The notes: generated by a model not told the origin, from the letters alone. A DNA stretch of 64,000 nt from an uncultured Acetatifactor sp. (GCA_934436435.1 CAKSAN010000001.1:62001-126000), one strand, 5' to 3'; shown: positions 1 to 9,430, numbered from the stretch's first letter. Made by a program: numbers and translations.

Positions 1-177
1 GGAATCAAAGAACCTGCAAAGGTGGAAAAAGAACTGTGGAAGATCATTCCGCCGGAAGAAGGCAGCGATTTCTGCCACAGGCTGGTATATCACGGCAGAG
101 AAGTGTGTACCGCCAGAACCCATCCCTATTGTGAAAAATGCTGTATCAGTGACATCTGTAAAAAAGTCGGTGTATAA
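1..177 (+). CDS. nth: Endonuclease III, C-terminal end (partial)
   Basis: The window opens inside this gene; 58 codons remain before the TAA stop. Endonuclease III is a bifunctional DNA glycosylase/AP lyase that removes oxidised pyrimidines. The visible part is the C-terminal [4Fe-4S] loop: four cysteines at visible residues 36, 44, 47 and 53, preceded by the HGREVC segment typical of the family. The first spacing reads as C-x7-C, one residue longer than the C-x6-C of E. coli Nth; the other spacings (x2, x5) are canonical. The catalytic Lys/Asp part lies outside the window. It ends 41 bases before the phosphorylase start and may be cotranscribed with it. Confidence 0.9.
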   Translation, partial: GIKEPAKVEKELWKIIPPEEGSDFCHRLVYHGREVCTARTHPYCEKCCISDICKKVGV

Positions 178-218
178 GAGCAGGCGGCTGGATGACTGCC
201 GCGGACAGGAGTAAGTCT

Positions 219-1523
219 ATGAGAATGTATGACATTATCATGAAAAAGAGAAACGGCGGAGAGCTTTCGAAAGAAGAGATCCACTTTTTTATTGAAGGCT
301 ATACCCGCGGAGAGATTCCGGATTATCAGGTATCCGCGCTGATGATGGCAATCTATTTTCAGAAGATGACCGAAAACGAGACTTATGAGCTGACCATGGC
401 CATGACACACAGCGGTGAGATGCTGGATCTGTCCGGAATCCATGGTTGCAAGGTGGACAAACACAGCACCGGTGGTGTGGGAGATAAGACCTCTCTGGCA
501 CTGACTCCCATGGTGGCAGCCTGTGGGATCCCGGTAGCCAAGATGAGCGGCAGAGGACTGGGACATACCGGCGGAACCATTGACAAGCTGGAAAGCTTTC
601 CCGGTTTTTCCACGTCGCTGACCACGGAACAGTTTATTGATAATGTAAATAAGATCGGCATTGCCATTATGGGACAGACCGCAGATCTGGCACCGGCGGA
701 TAAAAAGCTGTATGCTCTGCGGGATGTAACAGCTACCGTAGACAATATGTCCCTGATCGCCAGCTCCATTATGAGCAAGAAGCTGGCAGCCGGTGCGGAT
801 GCCATTGTACTGGATGTCAAGACCGGAAGCGGTGCTTTTATGAAGAGCAGGGAAGATGCGTTTGCTCTGGCGGAAGAAATGGTGAAGATCGGCAAAAATG
901 CCGGACGCAGGACCATTGCCGTGATCTCCGATATGGACCAGCCTTTGGGGCGGGCCGTGGGAAATGCCCTGGAAGTGAAGGAAGCCATTGCCACCCTGCG
1001 GGGAGAAGGACCGGAAGATTTTCGGGAACTCTGCATGGTGTTGGGAAGCCGGATGCTGTTAGCCGGTGGCAAGGCAGAAAGTGTCGAACAGGCAAGGCAG
1101 ATGCTTAGCGATGTGATTGCTGACGGCAGTGCCTTACGGAAACTGGCGCAGTTCGTGGAAGCACAGGGCGGTGATCCCGCGGCGGTAACGAATCCGGAAC
1201 TTCTGCCGAAGGCATCCATGGTGGTGCCGGTCTGCGCGGACAGAGACGGTTATGTAGGAAAGATCGCCTGTGAGGACATCGGAATCTGTTCTCTGTTGTT
1301 AGGCGGCGGAAGAGAGACCAAGGAAAGTAAGATCGACCTGTCCGTGGGTATCCTTCTGGAGAAGAAAAAAGGAGATGCGGTGAAAAAGGGCGAGGTTCTG
1401 GGATACCTTCATGCCAATGATAAGCAACGTCTGGAAGCGGCAAAGGAGAAATTCCAAAACGCTTACTTTATTACCGACAGCTGTCCCGGCACGGAGCCTC
1501 TGATCAAGGGCATTCTGGAATAA
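219..1523 (+). CDS. pdp: Pyrimidine-nucleoside phosphorylase
   Basis: Phosphorolysis of thymidine/uridine/deoxyuridine to base plus (deoxy)ribose-1-phosphate in cytosolic pyrimidine salvage. The 434-residue product has the family length. The thymidine/pyrimidine phosphorylase signature SGRGLGHTGGTIDKLES lies at about residues 110-126, and the glycine-rich phosphate-binding segment KHSTGGVGD at about 82-90. The reading frame is open from ATG 192, but ATG 219 fits better: AGGAG at 207-211 lies 7 bases upstream, and the protein then begins MRMYDIIMKK like Bacillus Pdp. Pdp versus DeoA is decided by the Firmicutes-like N-terminus and is not certain. Confidence 0.93.
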   Translation: MRMYDIIMKKRNGGELSKEEIHFFIEGYTRGEIPDYQVSALMMAIYFQKMTENETYELTMAMTHSGEMLDLSGIHGCKVDKHSTGGVGDKTSLALTPMVAACGIPVAKMSGRGLGHTGGTIDKLESFPGFSTSLTTEQFIDNVNKIGIAIMGQTADLAPADKKLYALRDVTATVDNMSLIASSIMSKKLAAGADAIVLDVKTGSGAFMKSREDAFALAEEMVKIGKNAGRRTIAVISDMDQPLGRAVGNALEVKEAIATLRGEGPEDFRELCMVLGSRMLLAGGKAESVEQARQMLSDVIADGSALRKLAQFVEAQGGDPAAVTNPELLPKASMVVPVCADRDGYVGKIACEDIGICSLLLGGGRETKESKIDLSVGILLEKKKGDAVKKGEVLGYLHANDKQRLEAAKEKFQNAYFITDSCPGTEPLIKGILE

Positions 1524-1556
1524 CATATTCTGCTGTTTTCCTTCATATAGTTCTAT

Positions 1557-1835
1557 ATGAAAAAGAGAAGACAGCCGTACCAAACAGAAAAATGGATCGA
1601 TTCATTGCAGCTTCCCAAGGACGTGTGTATGGGGGCACTGCGGGTAACACTGACGGGAAATTCCGAGGTCTGGATCGAGAATTACAGGGGGATTCTGGAG
1701 TATACCGGAGAACGGATCCTGTTGCAGGCCAAGACCTGTCAGGTGTGTCTGGAAGGAAGCAGACTTTCCATCGACTATTATACCAATGAAGATATGAAGA
1801 TCAGCGGAAATATCTGTGCGCTGCGTTATTTATGA
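1557..1835 (+). CDS. yqfC: Sporulation protein YqfC
   Basis: A 92-residue YabP/YqfC-family protein. In Bacillus yqfC is a sigma-E-dependent sporulation gene of unknown biochemical role. Support comes from the size, the pattern of short beta strands (RVTLTGNSEVWIENYRG) and above all the position directly upstream of yqfD. No good Shine-Dalgarno sequence precedes ATG 1557; the alternative ATG 1629 has a purine-rich stretch upstream but would remove the N-terminal LPKDV region that the family keeps, so the long form is preferred. First gene of the yqfC-yqfD-phoH-yqfF-ybeY cluster. Confidence 0.85.
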   Translation: MKKRRQPYQTEKWIDSLQLPKDVCMGALRVTLTGNSEVWIENYRGILEYTGERILLQAKTCQVCLEGSRLSIDYYTNEDMKISGNICALRYL

Positions 1836-1868
1836 GGTAAATGGTTACGGAAAGGTAAGAGGGTTAAG

Positions 1869-3107
1869 ATGACGGAATGGATCAAACGCCTGCAGGGCTA
1901 TGTGAAGATTCGGGTATGGGGCTTTGCACCGGAGCGATTTATCAATCTGTGCAGCAATAAAAATATCTTGCTGTGGGAAATAGAAAAGCGGGAGGATACC
2001 TATACCATGTGTGTCAGCCTGCGTTCCTTTTATCAGCTGCGGCCTATCGCCAGGAAAACAAAAGTAAGGGTAGTCATATCGGAAAGATATGGACTACCTT
2101 TTTTCGTGCCGGGTATGCTGCGAAGAAAAGCCTTTCTGGCAGGTCTGTGTCTGACGGTGGCTTTCTGGATGATCTCGTCTATGTTTGTATGGGACATTCA
2201 GGTCACCGGTAATTATCAGGTGACGGACGATGTGTTTTTTACATTTCTGGAAGAGGAAGGGGTTCGCACCGGAATGCGCCGCAGAGACCTGAATATTGGG
2301 GAACTGGAGAAACAGATACGACGGAAATTTTCCCAGGTTACCTGGACTTCCGGACGTCTGGACGGGACGAGGCTGGTCATTGAGATCAAGGAAAACGATA
2401 TGCCGATTCCCGTGGAAATACAGGAAGATGCGGGAATCGGTAAAGATCTGGTGGCGGAATACGATGGTGTCATTACAGATATGATCGTGCGCTGCGGCGT
2501 GCCGAAGGTGGGCATCGGCAGCGAAGTGAAAAAAGGAGATGTTCTGGTGGAGGGCAGGATTCCCATTTATGCCGAGGACGGAACCATCCGCGAGTATCGT
2601 ACGGTGATGTCGGATGCGGATATCATGCTGGAACATACCGGGAATTTTCAGGCGTATCTGCCTGCGGATTATACCAGAAAACAATACACCGGAAGACAGA
2701 AGACTTTTTATTTTGTGCATTTCGGCAGCCGGGAATGGAAGCCGGAAAAGAAGGTGCCTTATCTGCACTATGACTGTCTGCTGGAGACCTGTCCCGTAAA
2801 GGCACTGGAATACCTGCATCTTCCCTGTACCATAGGCCGGATCACCTACAGAGAATATCAAAAAACAGAATATTGTTATACGTCGTTGGAAGCAGAACAT
2901 ATTTTAGAGGAAAAAATCTTGGATTTTCTTGAAACTTTAGATGAAAAAGGGGTACAAATAATCTCGAAAGATGTTAAAATAGAAGCAAAGCGCGCCGGCT
3001 GGACCGCCCAGGGGGAACTGGTACTGCGGGAAGCCGTCGGAAAACTTCAGGATTCCCAGCCGGAGGATTCGGAGATCCTGATGACAGAAATGAGGATTAG
3101 AAAATAG
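1869..3107 (+). CDS. yqfD: Sporulation protein YqfD (membrane)
   Basis: A 412-residue YqfD-family sporulation protein, a sigma-E-regulon product in Bacillus thought to sit in the mother-cell membranes. It has one strong transmembrane segment at about residues 88-108 (RRKAFLAGLCLTVAFWMISS). A cytosolic N-terminal part and a large extracytoplasmic domain follow; the start of the latter, DIQVTGNYQVTDD, resembles a POTRA-like fold. The start is supported by AAGAGGG upstream of ATG 1869. The stop codon abuts the phoH ATG, so the two genes are almost certainly translated from one message. Confidence 0.92.
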   Translation: MTEWIKRLQGYVKIRVWGFAPERFINLCSNKNILLWEIEKREDTYTMCVSLRSFYQLRPIARKTKVRVVISERYGLPFFVPGMLRRKAFLAGLCLTVAFWMISSMFVWDIQVTGNYQVTDDVFFTFLEEEGVRTGMRRRDLNIGELEKQIRRKFSQVTWTSGRLDGTRLVIEIKENDMPIPVEIQEDAGIGKDLVAEYDGVITDMIVRCGVPKVGIGSEVKKGDVLVEGRIPIYAEDGTIREYRTVMSDADIMLEHTGNFQAYLPADYTRKQYTGRQKTFYFVHFGSREWKPEKKVPYLHYDCLLETCPVKALEYLHLPCTIGRITYREYQKTEYCYTSLEAEHILEEKILDFLETLDEKGVQIISKDVKIEAKRAGWTAQGELVLREAVGKLQDSQPEDSEILMTEMRIRK

Positions 3108-4121
3108 ATGAGTGTGACAGCGATCCGTCTGGAAATGGATACGGAACAGATGCAGAAGATCTTCGGTATGCAGGATGCGTACATTAAGAAGCTGGAACAG
3201 GATTTTCAGGTAACGATTGTAGACCGTAACGGAAGCGTAATGATCACCGGTGAGGAAGAAAATGCCTCGAAGGCTTCCCGGGTGTTGAAACAGTTGACCG
3301 CCCTGTCGGATCACGGCAACGAGATCGAGGAACAGAGTGTGGATTATGCCATCGAAATGGGGAAGGAAGATCAGGAGGAGAAACTGATGGAAATGGATGC
3401 GGATTGCATCTGTCATACCATCAGCGGAAAGCCCATCAAGCCCAAGACCCTGGGACAGAAGGCTTATGTGGATGCCATCCGCAAAAATATGATCGTATTC
3501 GGACTGGGACCCGCCGGTACCGGTAAGACTTACCTGGCTATGGCCATGGCCATTACGGCTTTTAAAAATAACGAAGTCAGCCGTATCATTCTGACCAGAC
3601 CGGCCATTGAAGCCGGAGAGAAGCTGGGCTTTCTGCCGGGAGATCTGCAAAGCAAGGTAGACCCGTATCTGCGCCCCCTGTATGATGCTCTGTATCAGAT
3701 CATGGGGGCGGAAAGCTTTGCCAAAAATATGGAAAAGGGACTGATCGAGGTGGCACCGTTAGCCTATATGAGAGGCCGGACGTTGGACAATGCCTATATT
3801 ATTCTGGATGAGGCGCAGAACACCACACCGGCACAGATGAAAATGTTCCTGACCCGTATCGGCTTCGGTTCCAAAGTGATCGTAACAGGAGACTCCTCCC
3901 AGAAGGACCTTCCCGTAGGGGCAAAGTCCGGTCTGGATGTAGCCACAAGAGTACTGAAAAATATTGATGATATTGCTTTCTGCACGCTGACCAGCAAGGA
4001 TGTGGTAAGACATCCTCTGGTGCAGAAGATCGTAAAAGCCTACGATGATTACGAAGCCCGGGCAGCGAAGAGTAAGAGAAGCCCGAGATTAAACAGACAT
4101 CCGGATAAAGGAAACAGATAA
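3108..4121 (+). CDS. phoH: PhoH family P-loop ATPase
   Basis: A 337-residue cytosolic PhoH/YbeZ protein. Residues about 1-100 form a KH-like N-terminal region. The P-loop domain follows, with Walker A GPAGTGKT at 134-141 and Walker B AYIILDEAQN at 231-240. PhoH-like ATPases/putative RNA helicases work with the endoribonuclease YbeY in rRNA maturation, and ybeY lies two genes downstream. ATG 3108 directly follows the yqfD stop; a GAGG lies about 13 bases upstream, so translational coupling is likely. Confidence 0.95.
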   Translation: MSVTAIRLEMDTEQMQKIFGMQDAYIKKLEQDFQVTIVDRNGSVMITGEEENASKASRVLKQLTALSDHGNEIEEQSVDYAIEMGKEDQEEKLMEMDADCICHTISGKPIKPKTLGQKAYVDAIRKNMIVFGLGPAGTGKTYLAMAMAITAFKNNEVSRIILTRPAIEAGEKLGFLPGDLQSKVDPYLRPLYDALYQIMGAESFAKNMEKGLIEVAPLAYMRGRTLDNAYIILDEAQNTTPAQMKMFLTRIGFGSKVIVTGDSSQKDLPVGAKSGLDVATRVLKNIDDIAFCTLTSKDVVRHPLVQKIVKAYDDYEARAAKSKRSPRLNRHPDKGNR

Positions 4122-4123
4122 CT

Positions 4124-5299
4124 ATGAAGAACAAAGAAAAAAACGGGTTTTCGCAGCTTTTACTGCCGGAGATCCTCACGGTCCTGATCGGCGGTGCCGC
4201 AGTCTACGGGCTGGGCGTCTGGGGCAAACAACTGTCTGTGGAAAATGCCCTGCGGGATGCTGTGATGACGGTATTGGGACTTGCGGTGGCAGGATTTTTC
4301 CTGCGCAGGGAAGTCGTGGATGCACATCTGGATTATGATAACGGGGAGCATCTGATGCGGCTCTGGATCGCTGTCTGGTGCAGCCTTTTGTTTTCGCTGG
4401 CCTGTGCATTTCTTCCGGCGGGAGGCTGGCCTTTTCTGGCGGTCTTTGTCGTATTGGCCCTGTTCAGTAATCTGTCGGTGGGCATTGTGTTTTCCGGCGT
4501 ATTTCTTATGATCGCCACCCTGTGGGGACAGTCGGTGGGCATCTTTTTTCTGTATTTTATCAGCGGCGTTTTTGCAGCCTGTCTTTTCCAGCATTTAGAG
4601 CAGGAATTTGCCATTGGGATCCCCTTGTTTCTGTCCCTGTTATGCCTGTTGCTGTGCGAGACTGCCAATGTGGTACTGCTTGCCAACGAACACTTAAGTC
4701 TGGAACAGTTTCTGGTACCGGCGGCGAATCTGATCGTGTCTGGAATTCTGCTGTTGGGAATTTTGAAGATTTTTTCGGGTACTGTGGTATTCAAGGACCG
4801 CGTAAGATATCTGGAATTGAACGATACGGAGAACCAGGTGCTGGTAAAGTATCGGGAAGAAGACCGTTCGGAATATTTTCTGTGTGTACATACCGCTTAT
4901 TTCTGCGAACGGATCGCAACCAAACTGGAACTGGACAAGGATGCCCTGAAATGTGCCGGCCTGTATCACAAAAAAGGCTGGGAACTCATGCAGCAGACTC
5001 CGGGAATGGATTTCCCGGCGGGAGCGGGAGAGATTCTGGAAGAGTATAAAGGAACGAGAAAATACCGGAAGGCCGAGACCGCAGTGTTGTATTGTTCCGA
5101 TGCGGTGATAAGTGCCATTTTGTTACTGCTTCACAAAGAACCGGGGAAAAAGCCGGACTATGAACAGCTCATTGACAGGATCTTTGAACAGATCCTTGAA
5201 AAAAAGATCTTCACGGAATGTGATCTGTCCTTACGGGACTGGAACCGGATGCAGAAGATATTTAAGGAGGAGAAATTGTACTATGACTTTTTACGTTGA
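4124..5299 (+). CDS. yqfF: Degenerate, truncated PgpH/YqfF-like 7TM-HD protein
   Basis: It occupies the conserved yqfF/pgpH slot between phoH and ybeY. PgpH hydrolyses c-di-AMP through a cytosolic HD domain behind seven transmembrane helices and a large extracellular 7TMR-HDED domain. This 391-residue version (family usually about 700) starts almost directly with hydrophobic helices (residues about 15-225), so the extracellular domain is missing. The C-terminal HD region is recognisable by position: His256 (CVHT) and His282 remain, but the HD pair reads YHKKG, with Lys283 replacing the metal-binding Asp. The C-terminal tail (ECDLSLRDWNRMQKIF) still matches the family. Loss of phosphodiesterase activity is inferred. 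ATG 4124 follows AAAGGA. Confidence 0.8.
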   Translation: MKNKEKNGFSQLLLPEILTVLIGGAAVYGLGVWGKQLSVENALRDAVMTVLGLAVAGFFLRREVVDAHLDYDNGEHLMRLWIAVWCSLLFSLACAFLPAGGWPFLAVFVVLALFSNLSVGIVFSGVFLMIATLWGQSVGIFFLYFISGVFAACLFQHLEQEFAIGIPLFLSLLCLLLCETANVVLLANEHLSLEQFLVPAANLIVSGILLLGILKIFSGTVVFKDRVRYLELNDTENQVLVKYREEDRSEYFLCVHTAYFCERIATKLELDKDALKCAGLYHKKGWELMQQTPGMDFPAGAGEILEEYKGTRKYRKAETAVLYCSDAVISAILLLLHKEPGKKPDYEQLIDRIFEQILEKKIFTECDLSLRDWNRMQKIFKEEKLYYDFLR

Positions 5300-5798
5300 A
5301 AATGAAACCGAAGAGACATTTTCAAGCGGGGAGAACAGTTTTCCCATAGAGGAGACCGTAGAACAGGTGGCGACAGCGGTGCTGGATATGGAAGGATGTC
5401 CTTATGAGATCCAGTTAAATGTACTGTTGACGGACAATGATGGCATCCATGCCTACAATAAGGAATACCGGAACATTGACCGGGAAACGGATGTGCTGTC
5501 TTTTCCCAATCTGGATTTTGATGCTCCCGGCGATTTTGAGATCTCAGAGGACAGGGAGGCGGATTATTTCGACCCGGATACCGGAGAACTGATTCTGGGG
5601 GATATTATCATTTCCGTGGACAGGGTCAAAGAACAGGCGGAAAGCTACGGGCACAGCCAGAAGAGAGAGTTCGCCTTTCTGGTAGCTCACAGCATGCTTC
5701 ATCTGTGCGGCTATGACCACATGGAAGAGGATGAGGCAAAAGTAATGGAGGCAAAACAGGAGCAAGTCCTGGCATCCCTTGGAATTACAAGAGATTAA
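5283..5798 (+). CDS. ybeY: Endoribonuclease YbeY (rRNA maturation factor)
   Basis: A single-strand-specific metallo-endoribonuclease used in 16S rRNA 3' maturation and 70S quality control. The three-histidine zinc motif is intact as HSMLHLCGYDH near the C-terminus. The frame is open from 5112, but ATG 5283 is chosen: AAGGAGG at 5264-5270 lies 12 bases upstream and the product (171 residues) has the family length. The start overlaps the end of the PgpH-like gene by 17 bases, implying coupling. The dgkA-cdd-era genes that follow in many Firmicutes are absent here. Confidence 0.95.
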   Translation: MTFYVENETEETFSSGENSFPIEETVEQVATAVLDMEGCPYEIQLNVLLTDNDGIHAYNKEYRNIDRETDVLSFPNLDFDAPGDFEISEDREADYFDPDTGELILGDIIISVDRVKEQAESYGHSQKREFAFLVAHSMLHLCGYDHMEEDEAKVMEAKQEQVLASLGITRD

Positions 5799-5831
5799 AA
5801 AGGGCGTGTGACACACGTAAAGGTAGCTTAC

Positions 5832-7430
5832 ATGAATCAGGTGGAAGTAAAAAGAAGACAAATACAATACTTTTCCTATGCCCTTGCATGTATTAATATC
5901 TGGGTATTCGGAAAAAGCATCGGCAATAACGGCCTGGGGTATCTGGCGGCAGCCCTTCTGGTGTATACCCTGTTCTGGGTGCTCACCGGGAAAAATCTGC
6001 CGGACAGAATGGGCAGAATGCTCCGGGGAAGAAATGCCAGGGGACAGTATCGGAATGCCTCTAAAATGCGGAAAAACATGATGCTTTTCCAATTCGCGGA
6101 AGGGATTCTGGGAACGTTTCTCTGTATGACTCTGGGCTGGGTTCTTCTGGAAAAAGTCTTTCGGGTTCCTTACGGAAGCATGATCCTGTGGATCTTAAGT
6201 CCTGCTCTGTTTCTTCGTTGTATCCAGTCGGTGTTTCTGGGATATTTTCAGAGCGAGGGATCGGAACTGCCATCAGCGGTATCCGGTGTCTTACGGCAGG
6301 TGTTTTTCCTGGGACTGGGGCTTTTATTTCTTGGCATCTTTAAGACCTACGGCGGGAAGGTAAGCCTCCTTCTGAAACGGGAGGATTTCACTTCCATGTA
6401 CGGGTGCATGGGGATCGCATTGGGAATGCTGATCTCGGAAGTGCTGGTATTATTGTTTGTTTTGGTGATCTATCGCGGCAGCATGTCCGGCAGGAGAGAA
6501 ACGGAAAGCGGCATGAAGGGAACGGATTCCTTTTTTGCACAGCTGCGCACTTTACTTTTGAATATGGGAGGGGATATCCTTAAGGATCTTCTCTTACTGT
6601 TACCGCTGTGGATCGGATTGCTTTTATTCCAGAAAGGATCTGCGGATATTTATGCTTCCGTGTCTGTCTACGGTATTTTCATCGGCCGCTATTTTGTGAC
6701 ATTGTTGTTGCCTGTTGCAATTTTCTGCGCCGGAATGCTGCCCGGCGTAGCCAAAACCGCCAGCCATATACGCAAAAAAGAAGAAAGATATGCAAAAACG
6801 GCATTTCAGGCGGGAATGCAGGGTGCAGCGGCACACGGGTTGTTCTTTACGGCACTGGTCGCCGTGACTGCGGCACCGCTCGGACAGGCTGTGGATGCAA
6901 CTGCGGGAACGGCGCTGGGAGATTTGTTTACTACGGGATCTTCCTTGCCGCTGTGGCTTCTTCTGTTGTTCTATTTTGCCCAGATATTGGAGATACGTGG
7001 GGAAAGGCATCTGGTCTTCGCGGGATACGGCATTCTGGATATCGTGAGTATTATATCTCTGTTAGTTCTTCTGAATACAGGGAATATGACAACGGCGCCG
7101 GCCTTAAGCATTGTGCTGGGAACCGCTGCGGGAGCGGTCACTCTGGGAATACTGGCCTGTCTTCGCATGAAGACCTGGCCGGATCCGCTGCGGACGCTGG
7201 CGATTCCCGCCGGGGGCTGCTGCGTATGCGGACTGCTGGCTTTCGGACTGGAGAAGATCTTTTTACCCCATTTGGGAGCAGTGGTGACCGTACTGCTGGA
7301 ATTGGTCATTACCGGTCTGGCCTACTGGTTTCTTCTGCTGATACTGAGATGCTTCCGGGGGCAGGATTTTGCATATATTCCCGGGGGCAGGCTGTTCCGT
7401 GCCTTCGGAAAAATGTTCCGGCTGCTGTAA
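5832..7430 (+). CDS. Polytopic MATE/MOP-like (flippase-type) membrane protein
   Basis: About 532 residues with 12-14 predicted transmembrane helices across the whole length and short polar loops. The spacing of helices and the N-terminal LYLAAALL...FWVLTGKNLPDRM region recall the MOP superfamily (SpoVB/Wzx-like lipid-linked oligosaccharide flippases), but no diagnostic motif settles the substrate. A GTG at 5808 would add eight residues; ATG 5832 has AAAGG 8 bases upstream and is preferred. It lies between ybeY and a BofC-like anchored protein, so a spore- or wall-related job is possible but only inferred. Confidence 0.6.
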   Translation: MNQVEVKRRQIQYFSYALACINIWVFGKSIGNNGLGYLAAALLVYTLFWVLTGKNLPDRMGRMLRGRNARGQYRNASKMRKNMMLFQFAEGILGTFLCMTLGWVLLEKVFRVPYGSMILWILSPALFLRCIQSVFLGYFQSEGSELPSAVSGVLRQVFFLGLGLLFLGIFKTYGGKVSLLLKREDFTSMYGCMGIALGMLISEVLVLLFVLVIYRGSMSGRRETESGMKGTDSFFAQLRTLLLNMGGDILKDLLLLLPLWIGLLLFQKGSADIYASVSVYGIFIGRYFVTLLLPVAIFCAGMLPGVAKTASHIRKKEERYAKTAFQAGMQGAAAHGLFFTALVAVTAAPLGQAVDATAGTALGDLFTTGSSLPLWLLLLFYFAQILEIRGERHLVFAGYGILDIVSIISLLVLLNTGNMTTAPALSIVLGTAAGAVTLGILACLRMKTWPDPLRTLAIPAGGCCVCGLLAFGLEKIFLPHLGAVVTVLLELVITGLAYWFLLLILRCFRGQDFAYIPGGRLFRAFGKMFRLL

Positions 7431-7514
7431 AACTGTTTTTACGGATGTATATTTTCGATAAAATAACTGATACTGATACAAAGAGTGAACATTGACATCT
7501 GGATGTGAGGCAGT

Positions 7515-8180
7515 ATGAAATTTGTAAAACGTATCAGTTACTTTTTTGTAATTCCTGTATTCTTTTTAGCACTGGGAATTTTTCTTGGGGTCTGGGGAAG
7601 TCGTTTCTTCTATCCCGGGCACTGGCAGGATATGAACGAGCCGACTCTTTCACCACCGGATTCCGGAGAGGAGACCGAGGCCGCCCGGGAGGAAATGTCT
7701 GGAACGTCGGAGAGTGTGGCAGCGGCAGCTTCCGGAGAGACCCTCTGTGCGGACACGGAATATGTGCTGGAAGAGACGGACATTGTGCGGAATACCACTG
7801 TGGAGACCTCCTGGCAGATTCCACACAAATATATCGGTATGAACAGAGAGAGCTTTTTAGAGACCATGGAACTCTATGCGGCTCACCCGCCGCTTTCGGA
7901 GATCGAGAGAGGCTTTGTGGGGCTGGAGGTCTTGGCTTTTTCCAGAGAACGGGTCGTAGTCCGGATGGATTACCGCTATGTACAGCCCAGTGAGAGCTTT
8001 TATCTGGCAGTGACAGACAATGAAGTGGTGGTATATTTAGAAGACAGATCCACGGTATATATCAATACCGGGATCCTGTTAGAAGACCTGCCGGAATCGT
8101 TGCAGCTTCAGATCATGGACATGCTGTTCGTTCCGGATGAGGAAACTTTATACGATTTTTTGGAGACGTATTCATCATAA
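7515..8180 (+). CDS. Membrane-anchored BofC-like protein
   Basis: A 221-residue protein with one N-terminal transmembrane helix (residues about 7-27), a low-complexity acidic Ser/Glu linker (about 38-75) and a compact C-terminal domain (about 95-221). That domain contains YIGMNRESF, VVYLEDRSTVYINTGI and a late DEETLYDFLE segment. The pattern resembles the C-terminal domain of BofC, which restrains SpoIVB signalling in Bacillus sporulation; I make this link from memory of the domain and it is tentative. Exported orientation is inferred from the basic N-terminus. No clear Shine-Dalgarno sequence; GTGAGGCAG lies just upstream of ATG 7515. Confidence 0.6.
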   Translation: MKFVKRISYFFVIPVFFLALGIFLGVWGSRFFYPGHWQDMNEPTLSPPDSGEETEAAREEMSGTSESVAAAASGETLCADTEYVLEETDIVRNTTVETSWQIPHKYIGMNRESFLETMELYAAHPPLSEIERGFVGLEVLAFSRERVVVRMDYRYVQPSESFYLAVTDNEVVVYLEDRSTVYINTGILLEDLPESLQLQIMDMLFVPDEETLYDFLETYSS

Positions 8181-8203
8181 AGAAACAGACAAAGGTGATG
8201 CAG

Positions 8204-9430
8204 ATGAAGAAACAGATCGGCGTGATCGGCGGGGGAGCTGCCGGAATGATGGCGGCCATTACCGCGGCAAAAGAGGGTGCACAGGTGACGATCCTGGAGC
8301 GCAACGACCGTGTGGGAAAGAAAATATTGCAGACCGGAAACGGAAAATGTAATCTGGGGAACCGGGCACTTTCCGTGGAATGTTATCACGGCGGGGATCC
8401 GGAATGGATCGCTGCGGTGATTGAACGGTTTGGCACAGAAGATACCATCCGCTTTTTCCAGAGCATCGGACTTATGGTGAAAGAGAAAAACGGATATCTC
8501 TATCCGGTCTGTGAGCAGGCGGCTGCGGTGCTGGATGTGCTGCGCTATGAGTTGCAGGCACTCGGTGTGGAGATTCTGTACCAGTGCAAGGTTACCAGAG
8601 TGGAACGGATGGATTCCGGGAAACTCCGGGTCAGCGACGGGGAAAAGACATGGCAGTTCGATGCCGTGATCGTGACCTGCGGTGGAAAAGCAGCACCGGC
8701 CACCGGCTCGGACGGCAGCGGTTTCAAGATCGCAAAGAAACTGGGACACACCTGTATTCCTTCCGTGCCCGCACTGGTGCAGCTGCGCTGTCAGGAGACC
8801 GACCTGTTAAAAGGCATTGCGGGTGTCCGGGCGGACAGCGAGATCCGGATCTTCTGCGACGGCAGAGAAGTGTGCAGGGAACGGGGAGAATTACAGTTGA
8901 CGGATTACGGCATCTCCGGGATTCCCGTCTTCCAGCTCAGCCGCACAGTGAATTATCTGCTGCGGGAAAAGCAGGAGGTCATGGCACAGATCGACTTTTT
9001 ACCGGATCTGCCACCGGAAGACTATGAGAAATTACAGGCGGGAAGGAAGCTTTTACAGGGGGACCGTACGGCAGAGGAATTTTTTACGGGAATACTACAT
9101 AAAAAGCTGACGTCCTCCCTGTTAAAAATGACGGGGATCCGTCTGGCCACACCCATGAAGGAGATCCCGGAGGAAAAGATCCGCAATTACTATCGTCTCT
9201 GCCGGGCATTGAAACTGCATATCACAGAGAGCAACCCTTATGAAAATGCGCAGGTATCCGCCGGAGGCGTGGATGTAAAGGAAGTGGAGCCCACCATGGA
9301 GTCAAAGCTTTGTCCCGGTGTCTATTTTGCCGGGGAGATTCTGGATGTGGATGGCCGCTGTGGGGGCTACAATCTGCAATGGGCCTGGAGCAGCGGATAT
9401 CTGGCGGGACATCACGCTGCATTATCGTAA
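8204..9430 (+). CDS. NAD(P)/FAD-dependent oxidoreductase, HI0933/BaiN family
   Basis: A 408-residue flavoprotein of the HI0933-like family, which includes BaiN-type enzymes. The FAD-binding Rossmann motif GVIGGGAAGMMAA is at the N-terminus, followed by the family segment GKKILQTGNGKCN. The C-terminal FAD-contact region reads YFAGEILDVDGRCGGYNLQWAWSSG. The frame opens at GTG 8195; ATG 8204 has AAAGG 8 bases upstream and is preferred. The physiological substrate is unknown, and BaiN-type bile-acid reduction cannot be assumed from family membership. It is followed by a second flavoprotein on the same strand. Confidence 0.88.
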   Translation: MKKQIGVIGGGAAGMMAAITAAKEGAQVTILERNDRVGKKILQTGNGKCNLGNRALSVECYHGGDPEWIAAVIERFGTEDTIRFFQSIGLMVKEKNGYLYPVCEQAAAVLDVLRYELQALGVEILYQCKVTRVERMDSGKLRVSDGEKTWQFDAVIVTCGGKAAPATGSDGSGFKIAKKLGHTCIPSVPALVQLRCQETDLLKGIAGVRADSEIRIFCDGREVCRERGELQLTDYGISGIPVFQLSRTVNYLLREKQEVMAQIDFLPDLPPEDYEKLQAGRKLLQGDRTAEEFFTGILHKKLTSSLLKMTGIRLATPMKEIPEEKIRNYYRLCRALKLHITESNPYENAQVSAGGVDVKEVEPTMESKLCPGVYFAGEILDVDGRCGGYNLQWAWSSGYLAGHHAALS

